Shown in pieces: positions 16,255 through 24,549 of a DNA stretch of 64,000 nucleotides. This DNA is from Thalassovita aquimarina. Its GTDB lineage: Bacteria; Pseudomonadota; Alphaproteobacteria; Rhodobacterales; Rhodobacteraceae. Location of the stretch: assembly GCF_018219815.1 (NCBI RefSeq), contig NZ_JADMKU010000015.1, positions 1 to 64,000 of the forward strand, written 5' to 3'. Under the pieces are notes generated by a model that was given only the letters and a program-made list of their open reading frames with translations, made no database searches and was not told the origin of the DNA. The number at the start of each line of letters is the position of its first letter. Position 1 is the stretch's first letter. The position numbers and the translations under genes were made by a program.

Positions 16255-17539
16255 AGCGCAGCGCCTCCACCGGGTTCATCCGCGCCGCGCGCCGCGCCGG
16301 AAATATGGTGACGATGAAACTCAGACCCAGCGACAGCGACACCGCGCTCAGCACGTCGCCCAGTTGCAGCTTGGCCGGCAGGTTGTAGATACCGCGCACC
16401 GACGGGTCCCAGACACCGCCGCCGGCAAGGTAGTTCACCATCGAAAAGATCGGGTCGATGTAGACCGCGAACAGGCAGCCAAACAGCACGCCGAACAGCG
16501 TGCCGATAAGCCCGGTGAAGGCGCCACAGATGAAGAACACCCGCAGCACCGATCCCTCGGTCAGCCCCATGGTGCGCAGGATGCCGATATCGCGGCCCTT
16601 GTTCTTGACCAGCATGATCAGCCCCGACACGATGTTCATCGCCGCGATCAGCACCAGGATCGACAGGATCACAAACATCACGTTGTCCTCGATATCGAGC
16701 GCACGCAGGAACCCGCCCGAGGCGTCGCGCCAAGTCCAGACCTGCACCCCGTCGCCGCCGGCCCGCATCAGCGACAGCGCCATGTCGTCGATCTTCTCCG
16801 GCTCCGCCACCATCACTTCCAGCTCGTCGGCGACGCCTTCGCGGTTGAAGTAGGACTGCGCCTCGTCGAACGGCATGTAGACGCGCACACGGTCGATGTC
16901 GTAGCGCCCGGCAGAGAAGACATAGACGACTTCATAGGCCTTCACCCGCGGCGAGGTGCCGAAGGCGGTCTTGACCCCGTTGGGAGAGATTACCTTGACC
17001 TTGTCGCCCAAAGACACGCCCAGTTCGCGTGCCACGCCCGACCCGATGGCGATGCCCTCGGCGAAACGGTCGATATCGCCCATGCCGGTGTCGGCGGCGA
17101 CGATGCGGGGAATGGTTTTCAGATCGTCGAGCGCGATGCCGAACACCTCGATCCCGGCATTGCGGCCGCGCGCGTTGGCCATCACCTGCCCCTTGACCAG
17201 CGGCGCCACCCGGGTCACGCCGGGCACCTGCCGGATCTTCCCGGCCATGTCGGCGTAATCGGGGATGGTGCGGTCGATACGGCCGGTGACCGGATCGACC
17301 CGGCCGATATTGTAGACCGTCGCATGGGCATTGGCGCCGAGGATGGTATCGACGAACTCGGCGCGGAACCCCGAACGGACCGCCAAGGTGGCGATCAGCG
17401 CGAAAACCGCCAGGGTGATGCCGATGAGCGAAATCCAGGTCATCACGCTGACCCCGCCCTCGGCGCGGCGCGCGCGCAGGTAGCGCCAGGCGATCATCCA
17501 TTCGAAACGTGAAAAAGGTGCTGTGCTGCCCGCCATCAT
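16247..17539 (-). CDS. lolC: Lipoprotein-releasing permease LolC/LolE
   Basis: This 430-aa inner-membrane subunit of the Lol exporter has one N-terminal helix ([20 protein letters not shown]), a large periplasmic MacB-type domain, then three C-terminal helices including [20 protein letters not shown]. Alphaproteobacteria usually have a single LolC/E-type permease (LolF) that homodimerises. In many Rhodobacteraceae this gene directly follows proS; here a plus-strand flavoprotein gene and a small peptide gene lie between them. Confidence 0.93.
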   Translation of the reverse strand: MMAGSTAPFSRFEWMIAWRYLRARRAEGGVSVMTWISLIGITLAVFALIATLAVRSGFRAEFVDTILGANAHATVYNIGRVDPVTGRIDRTIPDYADMAGKIRQVPGVTRVAPLVKGQVMANARGRNAGIEVFGIALDDLKTIPRIVAADTGMGDIDRFAEGIAIGSGVARELGVSLGDKVKVISPNGVKTAFGTSPRVKAYEVVYVFSAGRYDIDRVRVYMPFDEAQSYFNREGVADELEVMVAEPEKIDDMALSLMRAGGDGVQVWTWRDASGGFLRALDIEDNVMFVILSILVLIAAMNIVSGLIMLVKNKGRDIGILRTMGLTEGSVLRVFFICGAFTGLIGTLFGVLFGCLFAVYIDPIFSMVNYLAGGGVWDPSVRGIYNLPAKLQLGDVLSAVSLSLGLSFIVTIFPARRAARMNPVEALRYE

Positions 17540-17700
17540 CCGGCCCTTGCTTGGTTTTCCCAGAGGTGGCCCAGCGGCGGGCGGAGGTCAAGTTTCAACT
17601 TGCCGGGCGGGATCGCACCGGGCACAGTTCCCTGCGTATTTTGCTGGTTTTCCGGAGACCGTCGCAGTAGCCATACCCAAGAGACAGGGAGTTACGGATC

Positions 17701-19020
17701 ATGCCGGTACGGCTGCTGATCATTCTTTATCTGTTCGCCACCTTGCTCCCCCTGTGCTCTGCTTGGCTGCAGGGGCTTGCGCCACGGTCCATCGCCGATG
17801 AACTCGCATCGGGCGCAGGGAGCCTGGCTCTGGCCGTCATTCTGGCCGAGTTCGTGCTGCTGGGCCGCTATCGGTTCGTGACGCGCAGGGCCGGCACCGA
17901 TATCGTGATGCGGATGCACCAGCTGCTGGCCCGCAGCGCGGCCGTTCTGGCGGTGATCCATCCCTTCTTCTACACTACCCGCCGTGCGCCGGCGCCCGAC
18001 TGGGACGTGAGCCGGCAATTCTCGGTGACGCATGACTTCTCGGCAATCTGGCCAGGCATCATCGCGTGGCTGCTGCTACCCACGCTGGTGCTGATGGCGA
18101 TCGGCCGAAACGCACTGGCATACCGCTATGAGACATGGCGATTGGTGCATGGGCTGGGCGCGGCGCTGATCGCCGTATTCGGCGTACTGCACGCATTGCG
18201 CGCGGGCCGCTACAGCGCCGACCCGGTGATGGTCTATGTGTGGCTTGTCCTGCTGGGGGGGGTGCTGTTTGCCTTTGCCTATGTCTACGTCTTGACCCCC
18301 GCCGCACAACTGCGGCGCCCTTGGCGGGTGGCAGCGGTCCGGCCCATTGCGAAAAAGACCTGGGAAGTCACGCTGCGCCCCGAACGCGACACCGCCTTTC
18401 ACTATCGCGCCGGGCAGTTCGCCTGGCTGAACCTGGGGCACAATCCGTTCAGCCTGCAGGAAAATCCCTTTTCGATCAGTTCATCGCCCGCGTCCGGATC
18501 GGAAGTCGGCTTTATCATCAAGGAACAAGGCGATTTCACCCGGACCATCGGCCAGGTACAGCCCGGGTCCCGCGCTTACCTGGACGGGCCGCACGGGCAC
18601 CTGACGATAAAAGATCATCCAGCCCCCGGCATCGCCCTGATCGCCGGCGGGGTGGGCATCGCGCCGCTGCTGAGCATCCTGCGCGATCTTCGGGCCACCC
18701 GCGACACCCGTCCCACGACGTTGCTTTACGGCAACCGGAGCGAAGATCAGATCGTCTACCCCGACGAATTGGAGAGCCTGGCCCGCGATCACGGCACCCA
18801 CCTGATCCACGTCCTGTCGGAACCGCCCGAGGATTGGTCGGGCGAGACCGGCATGGTTTCGCCTGACCTGCTGCGCGCGGAATTCGGGGGGGAGGAGCAT
18901 AAGCATTGGCTCTACGTGCTCTGTGGCCCGCCTGCCATGATAGAATCAATCGAAAACACTCTGATGGCTCTCGGTGTTCCCTCGGGAAAAATCCTGTCGG
19001 AAAGGTTCAGCTATGACTAG
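17701..19020 (+). CDS. Ferric-reductase-like transmembrane flavoprotein
   Basis: This 439-aa membrane oxidoreductase has an N-terminal ferric-reductase-like heme domain of about six helices (residues 1-205; candidate heme His in MRMHQLL, VIHPFF, RLVHGLG and VLHALR). A cytoplasmic FAD domain follows (NPFSISSSPAS) and an NAD(P) domain (AGGVGIAPLLSIL, VLCGPPAMIE). It probably moves electrons from NAD(P)H across the membrane to iron or another acceptor; the acceptor is unknown. The next small gene overlaps its stop by 8 bp. Confidence 0.87.
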   Translation: MPVRLLIILYLFATLLPLCSAWLQGLAPRSIADELASGAGSLALAVILAEFVLLGRYRFVTRRAGTDIVMRMHQLLARSAAVLAVIHPFFYTTRRAPAPDWDVSRQFSVTHDFSAIWPGIIAWLLLPTLVLMAIGRNALAYRYETWRLVHGLGAALIAVFGVLHALRAGRYSADPVMVYVWLVLLGGVLFAFAYVYVLTPAAQLRRPWRVAAVRPIAKKTWEVTLRPERDTAFHYRAGQFAWLNLGHNPFSLQENPFSISSSPASGSEVGFIIKEQGDFTRTIGQVQPGSRAYLDGPHGHLTIKDHPAPGIALIAGGVGIAPLLSILRDLRATRDTRPTTLLYGNRSEDQIVYPDELESLARDHGTHLIHVLSEPPEDWSGETGMVSPDLLRAEFGGEEHKHWLYVLCGPPAMIESIENTLMALGVPSGKILSERFSYD

Positions 19021-19129
19021 GTGGCTCTCGCGCCAGCCGCTGCGCCGTCGCATCGCGCTGGTCTTCACGGTTTTGAACGGGGCGGGATTGCTGGCGCTAC
19101 TGACCTTTGCCCTTCGGGGGCTGGTGTGA
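19013..19129 (+). CDS. 38-aa single-helix membrane peptide
   Basis: This short frame starts at an ATG within the last codons of the ferric-reductase-like gene (8-bp overlap) and ends at TGA 19127-19129. It encodes a basic N-terminus (MTRWLSRQPLRRR) followed by one hydrophobic helix (IALVFTVLNGAGLLALLTFA), a typical inner-membrane micropeptide. GC-rich third positions match the local codon style. It may be a subunit or stabiliser of the flavoprotein. The remaining 19130-19350 shows no convincing gene. Confidence 0.55.
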   Translation: MTRWLSRQPLRRRIALVFTVLNGAGLLALLTFALRGLV

Positions 19130-19350
19130 CCAGCCATTTCGCCAGCAGTTTGCCGGAGACGGCGCCCTTGGGGATCAAGGCGCCGATAAATCCCCGCCGC
19201 CCCCGCGCAACAGCCGGCCGGTTCCGGGCGCGGCGCTTCGCATTCGCCACCGCGACGGCAGGTCACTTCCACCACGCCATAACCAACCCAGCCGGATGTG
19301 CCGCGCCGGCCTGATGACCGGCGCATGCGCTTGCCAGAACGGTGAACGGA

Positions 19351-20703
19351 TCAGAGCCCGGTCACGCGGTGGTTGGCGTAGATCTTGATGATCTTTTCCA
19401 CCGCCTGTTCGGGCGGCAGTTCCTCGCTTTCGCCGGTGCGGCGGCTGGTCAGTTCCACGACGCCATTCTTCAGCCCGCGCGGCCCGACGGTGATGCGCCA
19501 GGGCAGCCCGATCAGGTCCATGGTGGCGAACTTGCCGCCCGCGCGTTCCTTGCGGTCGTCGTAAAGCGGTTCCAGACCGGCGGCGGTGAAGCTGTCGTAA
19601 AGCGCTTCGCAGGCGGCGTCGGCTTCCTCGTCGCCCTGTTTCAGGTTGACGATGCCGACGTGGAAGGGCGTCACGCCCTCGGGCCAGATGATGCCGTTTT
19701 CATCATGGCTGGCCTCGATGATCGCGCCCAAGAGGCGCGACACGCCGATGCCGTGCGATCCCATGTGAATCTGCACCGGCTTGCCGTCGGGGCCCTGCAC
19801 GGCGGCGTTCATCGCGTCCGAATACTGGGTGCCGAAATAGAAGATCTGCCCGACCTCGATCCCGCGCGCGGTGCGGCGGCGTTCCTCGGGGATCTGGTTG
19901 AACAGCGCCTCGTCATGGGTTTCGTCGGTGCGGGCATAGCGCGAGGTGAATTCCTCCAGCACCGCCTGGCACTGTTCGACGCTGTCGTAATCGATTTCGC
20001 GGTCGCCGAAACTCAGATCGGTGATTTCGCTGTCATAGAACACCTCCGATTCGCCGGTTTCGGCCAGAACCAGGAATTCGTGGGTGTAATCGCCGCCGAT
20101 CGGGCCGCTGTCGGCGCGCATCGGGATCGCCTGCAGCCCCATCCGCTCATAGGTGCGCAGGTAGCTGACCAGGTGGCGGTTATAGGCGTGCAGCGCATCT
20201 TCTTTCGACAGGTCGAAATTGTAGCCGTCCTTCATGTAGAATTCGCGGCCCCGCATCACGCCGAAGCGCGGGCGGATTTCATCACGGAATTTCCACTGGA
20301 TCTGGTAGAGCGTCAGCGGCAGGTCCTTGTAGGAATTCACATGGGCGCGGAACACGTCGGTGAACATTTCCTCGGCGGTGGGGCTGTAGAGCATGTCGCG
20401 CCCGTGCCGGTCCTGCATCCGCAGCATTTCTTCGCCGTACCCGTCGTAACGGCCGGATTCGCGCCACAGGTCGGCCGATTGCAGCGTCGGCATCAGCATC
20501 GGGATGTGACCGGCACGGATCTGTTCTTCGTGCACGATGTTTTCCAGCTTGCGCAGCACCTTGAAGCCCAAGGGCAGCCAGGCATAGATGCCTGCCGACT
20601 GCTGCTTGATCATGCCTGCGCGCAACATCAGCCGGTGGCTGACGATCTGCGCTTCGGACGGGTTTTCTTTCAGAACGGGCAGGAAATAGCGCGACAGACG
20701 CAT
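19351..20703 (-). CDS. proS: Prolyl-tRNA synthetase (short alphaproteobacterial type)
   Basis: This class II aminoacyl-tRNA synthetase charges tRNA-Pro. The 450-aa length is typical of alphaproteobacterial ProRS, which lacks the large editing insertion between motifs 2 and 3 found in E. coli (about 570 aa). Motif-like segments include [19 protein letters not shown] (motif 1 region), [19 protein letters not shown] (motif 2) and [16 protein letters not shown] (motif 3), with a C-terminal anticodon-binding domain. Proofreading of Ala-tRNA-Pro would have to come from a separate protein. Confidence 0.96.
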   Translation of the reverse strand: MRLSRYFLPVLKENPSEAQIVSHRLMLRAGMIKQQSAGIYAWLPLGFKVLRKLENIVHEEQIRAGHIPMLMPTLQSADLWRESGRYDGYGEEMLRMQDRHGRDMLYSPTAEEMFTDVFRAHVNSYKDLPLTLYQIQWKFRDEIRPRFGVMRGREFYMKDGYNFDLSKEDALHAYNRHLVSYLRTYERMGLQAIPMRADSGPIGGDYTHEFLVLAETGESEVFYDSEITDLSFGDREIDYDSVEQCQAVLEEFTSRYARTDETHDEALFNQIPEERRRTARGIEVGQIFYFGTQYSDAMNAAVQGPDGKPVQIHMGSHGIGVSRLLGAIIEASHDENGIIWPEGVTPFHVGIVNLKQGDEEADAACEALYDSFTAAGLEPLYDDRKERAGGKFATMDLIGLPWRITVGPRGLKNGVVELTSRRTGESEELPPEQAVEKIIKIYANHRVTGL

Positions 20704-20854
20704 GAATGACCCCTTTGGCCTTGGAAAATCGAGTTGAACGACGGTTTAGAAGGTGTCGGGCGGGCAGACAAGCCCGTTGAGGCGCGAAGCGGTTTCACCG
20801 CGATGCAGCCGGGGGTTAAGTCTTTCGCAAGCATTTTGCCGCTAAGACTTTTTC

Positions 20855-22609
20855 ATGACTGATCGTGAAGAAGACGCACATAGAAGCCTTCCCTACTGGT
20901 TCGTCCTGGCCGACGCGCAGCGTTCTCCGACGGCCACCCGGTTGCGGCCTGCCTTTGCAGTGGGGTCCCTGCTGCTGTTTGCATTGGCGCTGGCCGCCAG
21001 CGTTCTCATCCTGCTGCGGGTGATCGCGTTCCCGGCCGGGATCGATGCCGGCAGCGGGATCGTGGTGACCGGCATCCTGGCCGCGCCCTTGCTGATCTGG
21101 TCCGCGGCGGTCAGCCGCCGGGCGCTGTGGGTACAGCAGGAAGGCCGGATCACCGAACTGATTTCCAACGCGGTGGAATTGCTGGCCACCGTCAAGACGG
21201 TGCAGACGACCGGGCGGGATCCGCGGGGTGTGCCGGTCACAATCGATCAATCTGTGCCCAATATCGAAGTACGCACCGGCGCACTGTTGTCGCTGGAACG
21301 GATCGCGCGGGATTCGGTGATCCACGGGCGCAGCCGCGACCATGTGCGGGTGATGGAAATCCTCTGCGCCTATATCCGCGAAAACGCCCCGGCCCGCGAC
21401 GCGACGGATTTCCCGCTGCCCGACTGGGAACCGTTGCCGGAACAGGCCGATGACACCATGCGGCGGCAGCACGAGATGTGGCGCCGGGCCCGTTTTTCCC
21501 CGCAGTTCGACAACAATGCCCGCGACTGGGCGCAATCGCTACGCGGGCCGCGGGTGGATATCCAGATGGCGCTGGACATCCTGGCGCGGCGCAATCCGGC
21601 GCAGCGGCTGGCCGAGGCGGAATGGAGCACCGCGCCCGGCGCAGCCCCGAACTGGGTCTTCGACACCGAAACCTACGACGCGCTGCCCGACGGGGACCCG
21701 GCCGAGGCGATCCCGGCGGACGCGGTCAAGACGTTCCTGCGCCGCCTGACCGGGTGGCGGGAAATCATCTGGGCCTATCCGGGTTACCGGATCGACCTGC
21801 GCCGCACCAACCTGCAGGGGGCCGACCTGGCCGGGGCGCTTCTGTGCGGCGCGCGGCTGGAAGAGGCGCGGCTGGAAGGCGCGAAGCTCGCCGGGGCGCG
21901 GCTGGAAGGCGCGCACATGGATGCCGCCCGGCTCGAGGGCGCCAACCTGTTCGAGGCGCGGATGGAAGGCGCGCGGCTGTTCGGGGCGCGGCTGGAAGGC
22001 GCCTACCTGCGGCGGGCGCGGCTGGAAGGCGCGCTGCTGCACGAGGCACGGATGGAAGGCGCGCTGCTCTACCGGGCGCGGATGCAGGGGGCCGACCTGC
22101 GCGACGCGCATCTGGAGGCGGCGGATCTGGGCGAGGCGCGGCTGGAAGGCGCGAAGCTGACCGGTGCGCGGCTGGAAGGATCGAGCCTGTTCGAAGCTCA
22201 TATGGAGGTGGCCAACCTGTTCGAGGCCCACATGGACAAGGCCAGCCTGTTCGAAACCCGGCTGCAGGGCGCCGATCTGCGCGGCGCACGGATGGCCGGG
22301 GCCTTTATCACCCGGGCGCGGATGGACGCCGACACCGCGCTCAGTGCCGCCAACATGCAGGGCGCGGCGCTGCGCGAAATGGATTTTTCCGTCGTGAAAA
22401 TCGCCGCCGAGCAGATCACGTCGAGCTTCGGCGACGCCTCGGTCATCCTGCCGGGGCATGTCACGCCGGGCGCCAACGACTGGCCCGGGCACTGGCCGCA
22501 ATGGGAATTGCCGGTGGGCATTGCCGACACCAACGATTTCCCCACCCAGTGGAACGCCTGGCGCGCCGGCCCCGAGGCCTATTCCCCGCCGCCGCCACCC
22601 GCCGCCTGA
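20855..22609 (+). CDS. Pentapeptide-repeat membrane protein
   Basis: This 584-aa protein has two N-terminal transmembrane helices (about residues 33-53 and 62-83). A cytoplasmic middle region contains RDSVIHGRSRDHVRVMEIL, a segment common in bacterial pentapeptide proteins near such helices. A beta-helix of about 15 decapeptide units AR(L/M)EGAxLxx follows between roughly residues 330 and 500. The fold is a right-handed quadrilateral helix; no enzymatic function is implied. A short proline-rich tail ends the protein. No clear ribosome site precedes the ATG at 20855. Confidence 0.88.
   Translation: MTDREEDAHRSLPYWFVLADAQRSPTATRLRPAFAVGSLLLFALALAASVLILLRVIAFPAGIDAGSGIVVTGILAAPLLIWSAAVSRRALWVQQEGRITELISNAVELLATVKTVQTTGRDPRGVPVTIDQSVPNIEVRTGALLSLERIARDSVIHGRSRDHVRVMEILCAYIRENAPARDATDFPLPDWEPLPEQADDTMRRQHEMWRRARFSPQFDNNARDWAQSLRGPRVDIQMALDILARRNPAQRLAEAEWSTAPGAAPNWVFDTETYDALPDGDPAEAIPADAVKTFLRRLTGWREIIWAYPGYRIDLRRTNLQGADLAGALLCGARLEEARLEGAKLAGARLEGAHMDAARLEGANLFEARMEGARLFGARLEGAYLRRARLEGALLHEARMEGALLYRARMQGADLRDAHLEAADLGEARLEGAKLTGARLEGSSLFEAHMEVANLFEAHMDKASLFETRLQGADLRGARMAGAFITRARMDADTALSAANMQGAALREMDFSVVKIAAEQITSSFGDASVILPGHVTPGANDWPGHWPQWELPVGIADTNDFPTQWNAWRAGPEAYSPPPPPAA
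21849..22320 (+). repeat. 30-bp coding repeats in the pentapeptide gene
   Basis: About 15 units of 30 bp, each built around GGCGCGGCTGGAAGGCGC, encode AR(L/M)EGA-type decapeptides. Several neighbours are nearly identical at the DNA level, which suggests recent unequal crossing-over. The repeat is in frame and protein-coding, not a CRISPR array. Confidence 0.85.
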
Positions 22610-22685
22610 ACCCGGGCCAGGCCAAAAACCCCCCTTGCACAAACGCCCGCAACAGACGACATAAGGGGAAAACGGGGGAAAGCGC

Positions 22686-23762
22686 ATGGCTCTGCCGGCC
22701 AGGGATCAGGTGAAATACTGGGGGATCGCCACGGCGGTCTTTGCCCTGGTTCTGTGGTATCTGGGCGACGTGCTGCTGCCCTTCGTGCTGGGCGGCGCGG
22801 TGGCCTATTTCCTCGATCCGGTGGCCGACAGGTTGGAACGTGCGGGATTGAGCCGGGCGGCGGCGACGGCGGTGATCACCCTGGCCGCGATCCTGATCTT
22901 CGTCATCCTGGTGCTGCTGGTGCTGCCGACCCTGATCCAGCAGGCGGTGTCGCTGTTCAATACGGTGCCCGACCTGTTCAACGATCTGCGCAGTTTCCTG
23001 ACCGGGCGTTTCCCCGATCTGATGGACGAGAACTCGACCCTGTACCAATCGCTGGCCTCGGTCGGGGAAACGATCAAGTCGCGCGGCGGCGAATTGCTCA
23101 ACACGGTGCTCAGTTCGGCGATGTCGATCATCAACATGGTGGCGCTTCTGGTCATCGTGCCGGTGGTCGCGTTCTACCTGCTGTACGACTGGGACAACAT
23201 GGTGGCGCGGGTCGACGAATTGCTGCCGCGTGATCATGCGCCGGTGATCCGCAGCGTCGCCGCGGATATCGACAAAACCCTGGCCAGTTTCATCCGCGGC
23301 ATGGGCACCGTCAGCCTGATCCTGGGCACCTATTACGCGGTGGCGCTGATGCTGGTGGGGCTGCAATTCGGGCTGGTCGTCGGTTTCGTCGCCGGGGCGC
23401 TGACCTTCATTCCTTACGTTGGCGCCTTCGTCGGCGGCGTGCTGGCGATCGGGCTGGCGCTGTTCCAGTTCTGGGGCGAGTGGATTTCGATCGGGCTGGT
23501 GGCCGGGATTTTCGTGCTGGGCCAGGTGGCCGAGGGCAATGTCCTGACCCCGAAACTGGTCGGCAGCTCGGTCGGGTTGCACCCGGTCTGGCTGATCCTG
23601 GCTCTGTCGGTGTTCGGCGCGCTGTTCGGCTTCATCGGCATGCTCGTGGCGGTTCCGGTGGCCGCCGCGATCGGCGTCGTCACCCGTTTCCTGATCCGGG
23701 AATACAAGGGCAGCCGCCTGTATCGTGGCCATGCCGGACAAGCCGGGAAAGACGACGCGTGA
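22686..23762 (+). CDS. AI-2E/PerM-family membrane protein
   Basis: This 358-aa inner-membrane protein of the AI-2E (TqsA/PerM/YhhT) family has about eight helices in the usual arrangement: paired N-terminal helices, a central soluble region (residues about 70-140), then a C-terminal block containing the family segment YVGAFVGGVLAIGLALFQF. Members export quorum signals, ions or unknown small molecules. Its stop overlaps the hdaA start, so it shares a transcript with a DnaA regulator, an order seen in several alphaproteobacteria. Confidence 0.9.
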   Translation: MALPARDQVKYWGIATAVFALVLWYLGDVLLPFVLGGAVAYFLDPVADRLERAGLSRAAATAVITLAAILIFVILVLLVLPTLIQQAVSLFNTVPDLFNDLRSFLTGRFPDLMDENSTLYQSLASVGETIKSRGGELLNTVLSSAMSIINMVALLVIVPVVAFYLLYDWDNMVARVDELLPRDHAPVIRSVAADIDKTLASFIRGMGTVSLILGTYYAVALMLVGLQFGLVVGFVAGALTFIPYVGAFVGGVLAIGLALFQFWGEWISIGLVAGIFVLGQVAEGNVLTPKLVGSSVGLHPVWLILALSVFGALFGFIGMLVAVPVAAAIGVVTRFLIREYKGSRLYRGHAGQAGKDDA

Positions 23763-24460
23763 AAGGACAGCAGCTGAGTTTCGACCTGCCGGTGCGCCCC
23801 GCACTGGGCCGTGACGATTTCTTCGTCTCGCCCGCCAATGCGATGGCGGTGGTCCTGATCGAAAGCTGGCAAAGCTGGGCCGGGCGCAAGCTCGCCCTGA
23901 TCGGACCGGCGGGATCGGGCAAGACCCACCTGGCGCATGTCTGGGCGGCGGCAAGCGGCGCGCGGATCGTACCGGCGCGCGACCTGGTCACGGCCGACAT
24001 CCCGGCGTTGGCGGCCGGCCCCGTAGTGGTCGAGGACGTGCAGAAGATCGCCGGCAACCGCAACGCGGAAGAGGCGCTGTTCCACCTGCACAACCTGGTT
24101 CTGGCCGAGGGCCATCACATGCTGGTCACCGCCGACCGCGAACCGCATCTGTGGGGGCTGACCCTGCCGGACCTGATGAGCCGGATGCAGGGCACCCAGG
24201 CGGTCAGGCTGGACCAGCCTGACGATCAGCTGCTGTCAGCCGTGGTGGCGAAGCTGTTCGCCGACCGGCAACTGGCGCCGGGGCCGGACGTGATTTCCTA
24301 TCTGGTGGCGCGGATGGACCGGTCGATGCAGGCCGCGCGCGACCTGGTGGCGCGGGTCGACCGCGAGGCCTTGGCGCAGAAACGCCCCATCACCCGGCGG
24401 CTGGCGGCGGAGGTTCTGGGCCAGAGCGAACTGCCCGATTTCCTGGACGGGTCGACCTAG
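23759..24460 (+). CDS. hdaA: DnaA regulatory inactivator HdaA
   Basis: This 233-aa AAA+-like DnaA paralogue stimulates ATP hydrolysis on DnaA together with the DNA clamp after initiation (RIDA). The start is a GTG overlapping the stop of the AI-2E gene by 4 bp. QLSFDL at 5-10 matches the clamp-binding motif of Hda proteins, and the P-loop GPAGSGKTH lies at 49-57. The DnaA-type lid and sensor region follow (QAARDLVARVD). There is no C-terminal DNA-binding domain, as expected for Hda. Confidence 0.92.
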   Translation: MKGQQLSFDLPVRPALGRDDFFVSPANAMAVVLIESWQSWAGRKLALIGPAGSGKTHLAHVWAAASGARIVPARDLVTADIPALAAGPVVVEDVQKIAGNRNAEEALFHLHNLVLAEGHHMLVTADREPHLWGLTLPDLMSRMQGTQAVRLDQPDDQLLSAVVAKLFADRQLAPGPDVISYLVARMDRSMQAARDLVARVDREALAQKRPITRRLAAEVLGQSELPDFLDGST

Positions 24461-24509
24461 GCGCTGCCGCGGCAACGCGCTGGACAATCGCCCCGCGCAG
24501 AGGCACTCT

Positions 24510-24527
24510 CTGTCACCATAGCGTTAC
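24510..24527 (+). promoter_or_regulatory. Possible Pho box before ppk
   Basis: CTGTCAC-CATA-GCGTTAC resembles two 7-bp PHO half-sites separated by 4 bp. The first half matches CTGTCAT/C well and the second only partly. It lies 23-40 bp upstream of the ppk start codon. PhoB control of ppk-ppx is known in other bacteria, so the match is plausible but weak. Confidence 0.3.
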
Positions 24528-24549
24528 AGGTTCCAAGCATAAGCGCCTT

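Noticed and set aside
19065-19250. 61-aa minus-strand frame opposite the 38-aa peptide gene
   Set aside because: It begins at a GTG without a ribosome site, is basic and low in complexity, and conflicts with the better supported plus-strand short gene. It is kept open as unlikely.
21849-22320. Regular 30-bp repeats considered as a CRISPR array
   Set aside because: The repeats are contiguous, in frame, lack unique spacers and encode a pentapeptide beta-helix. No cas genes are present.
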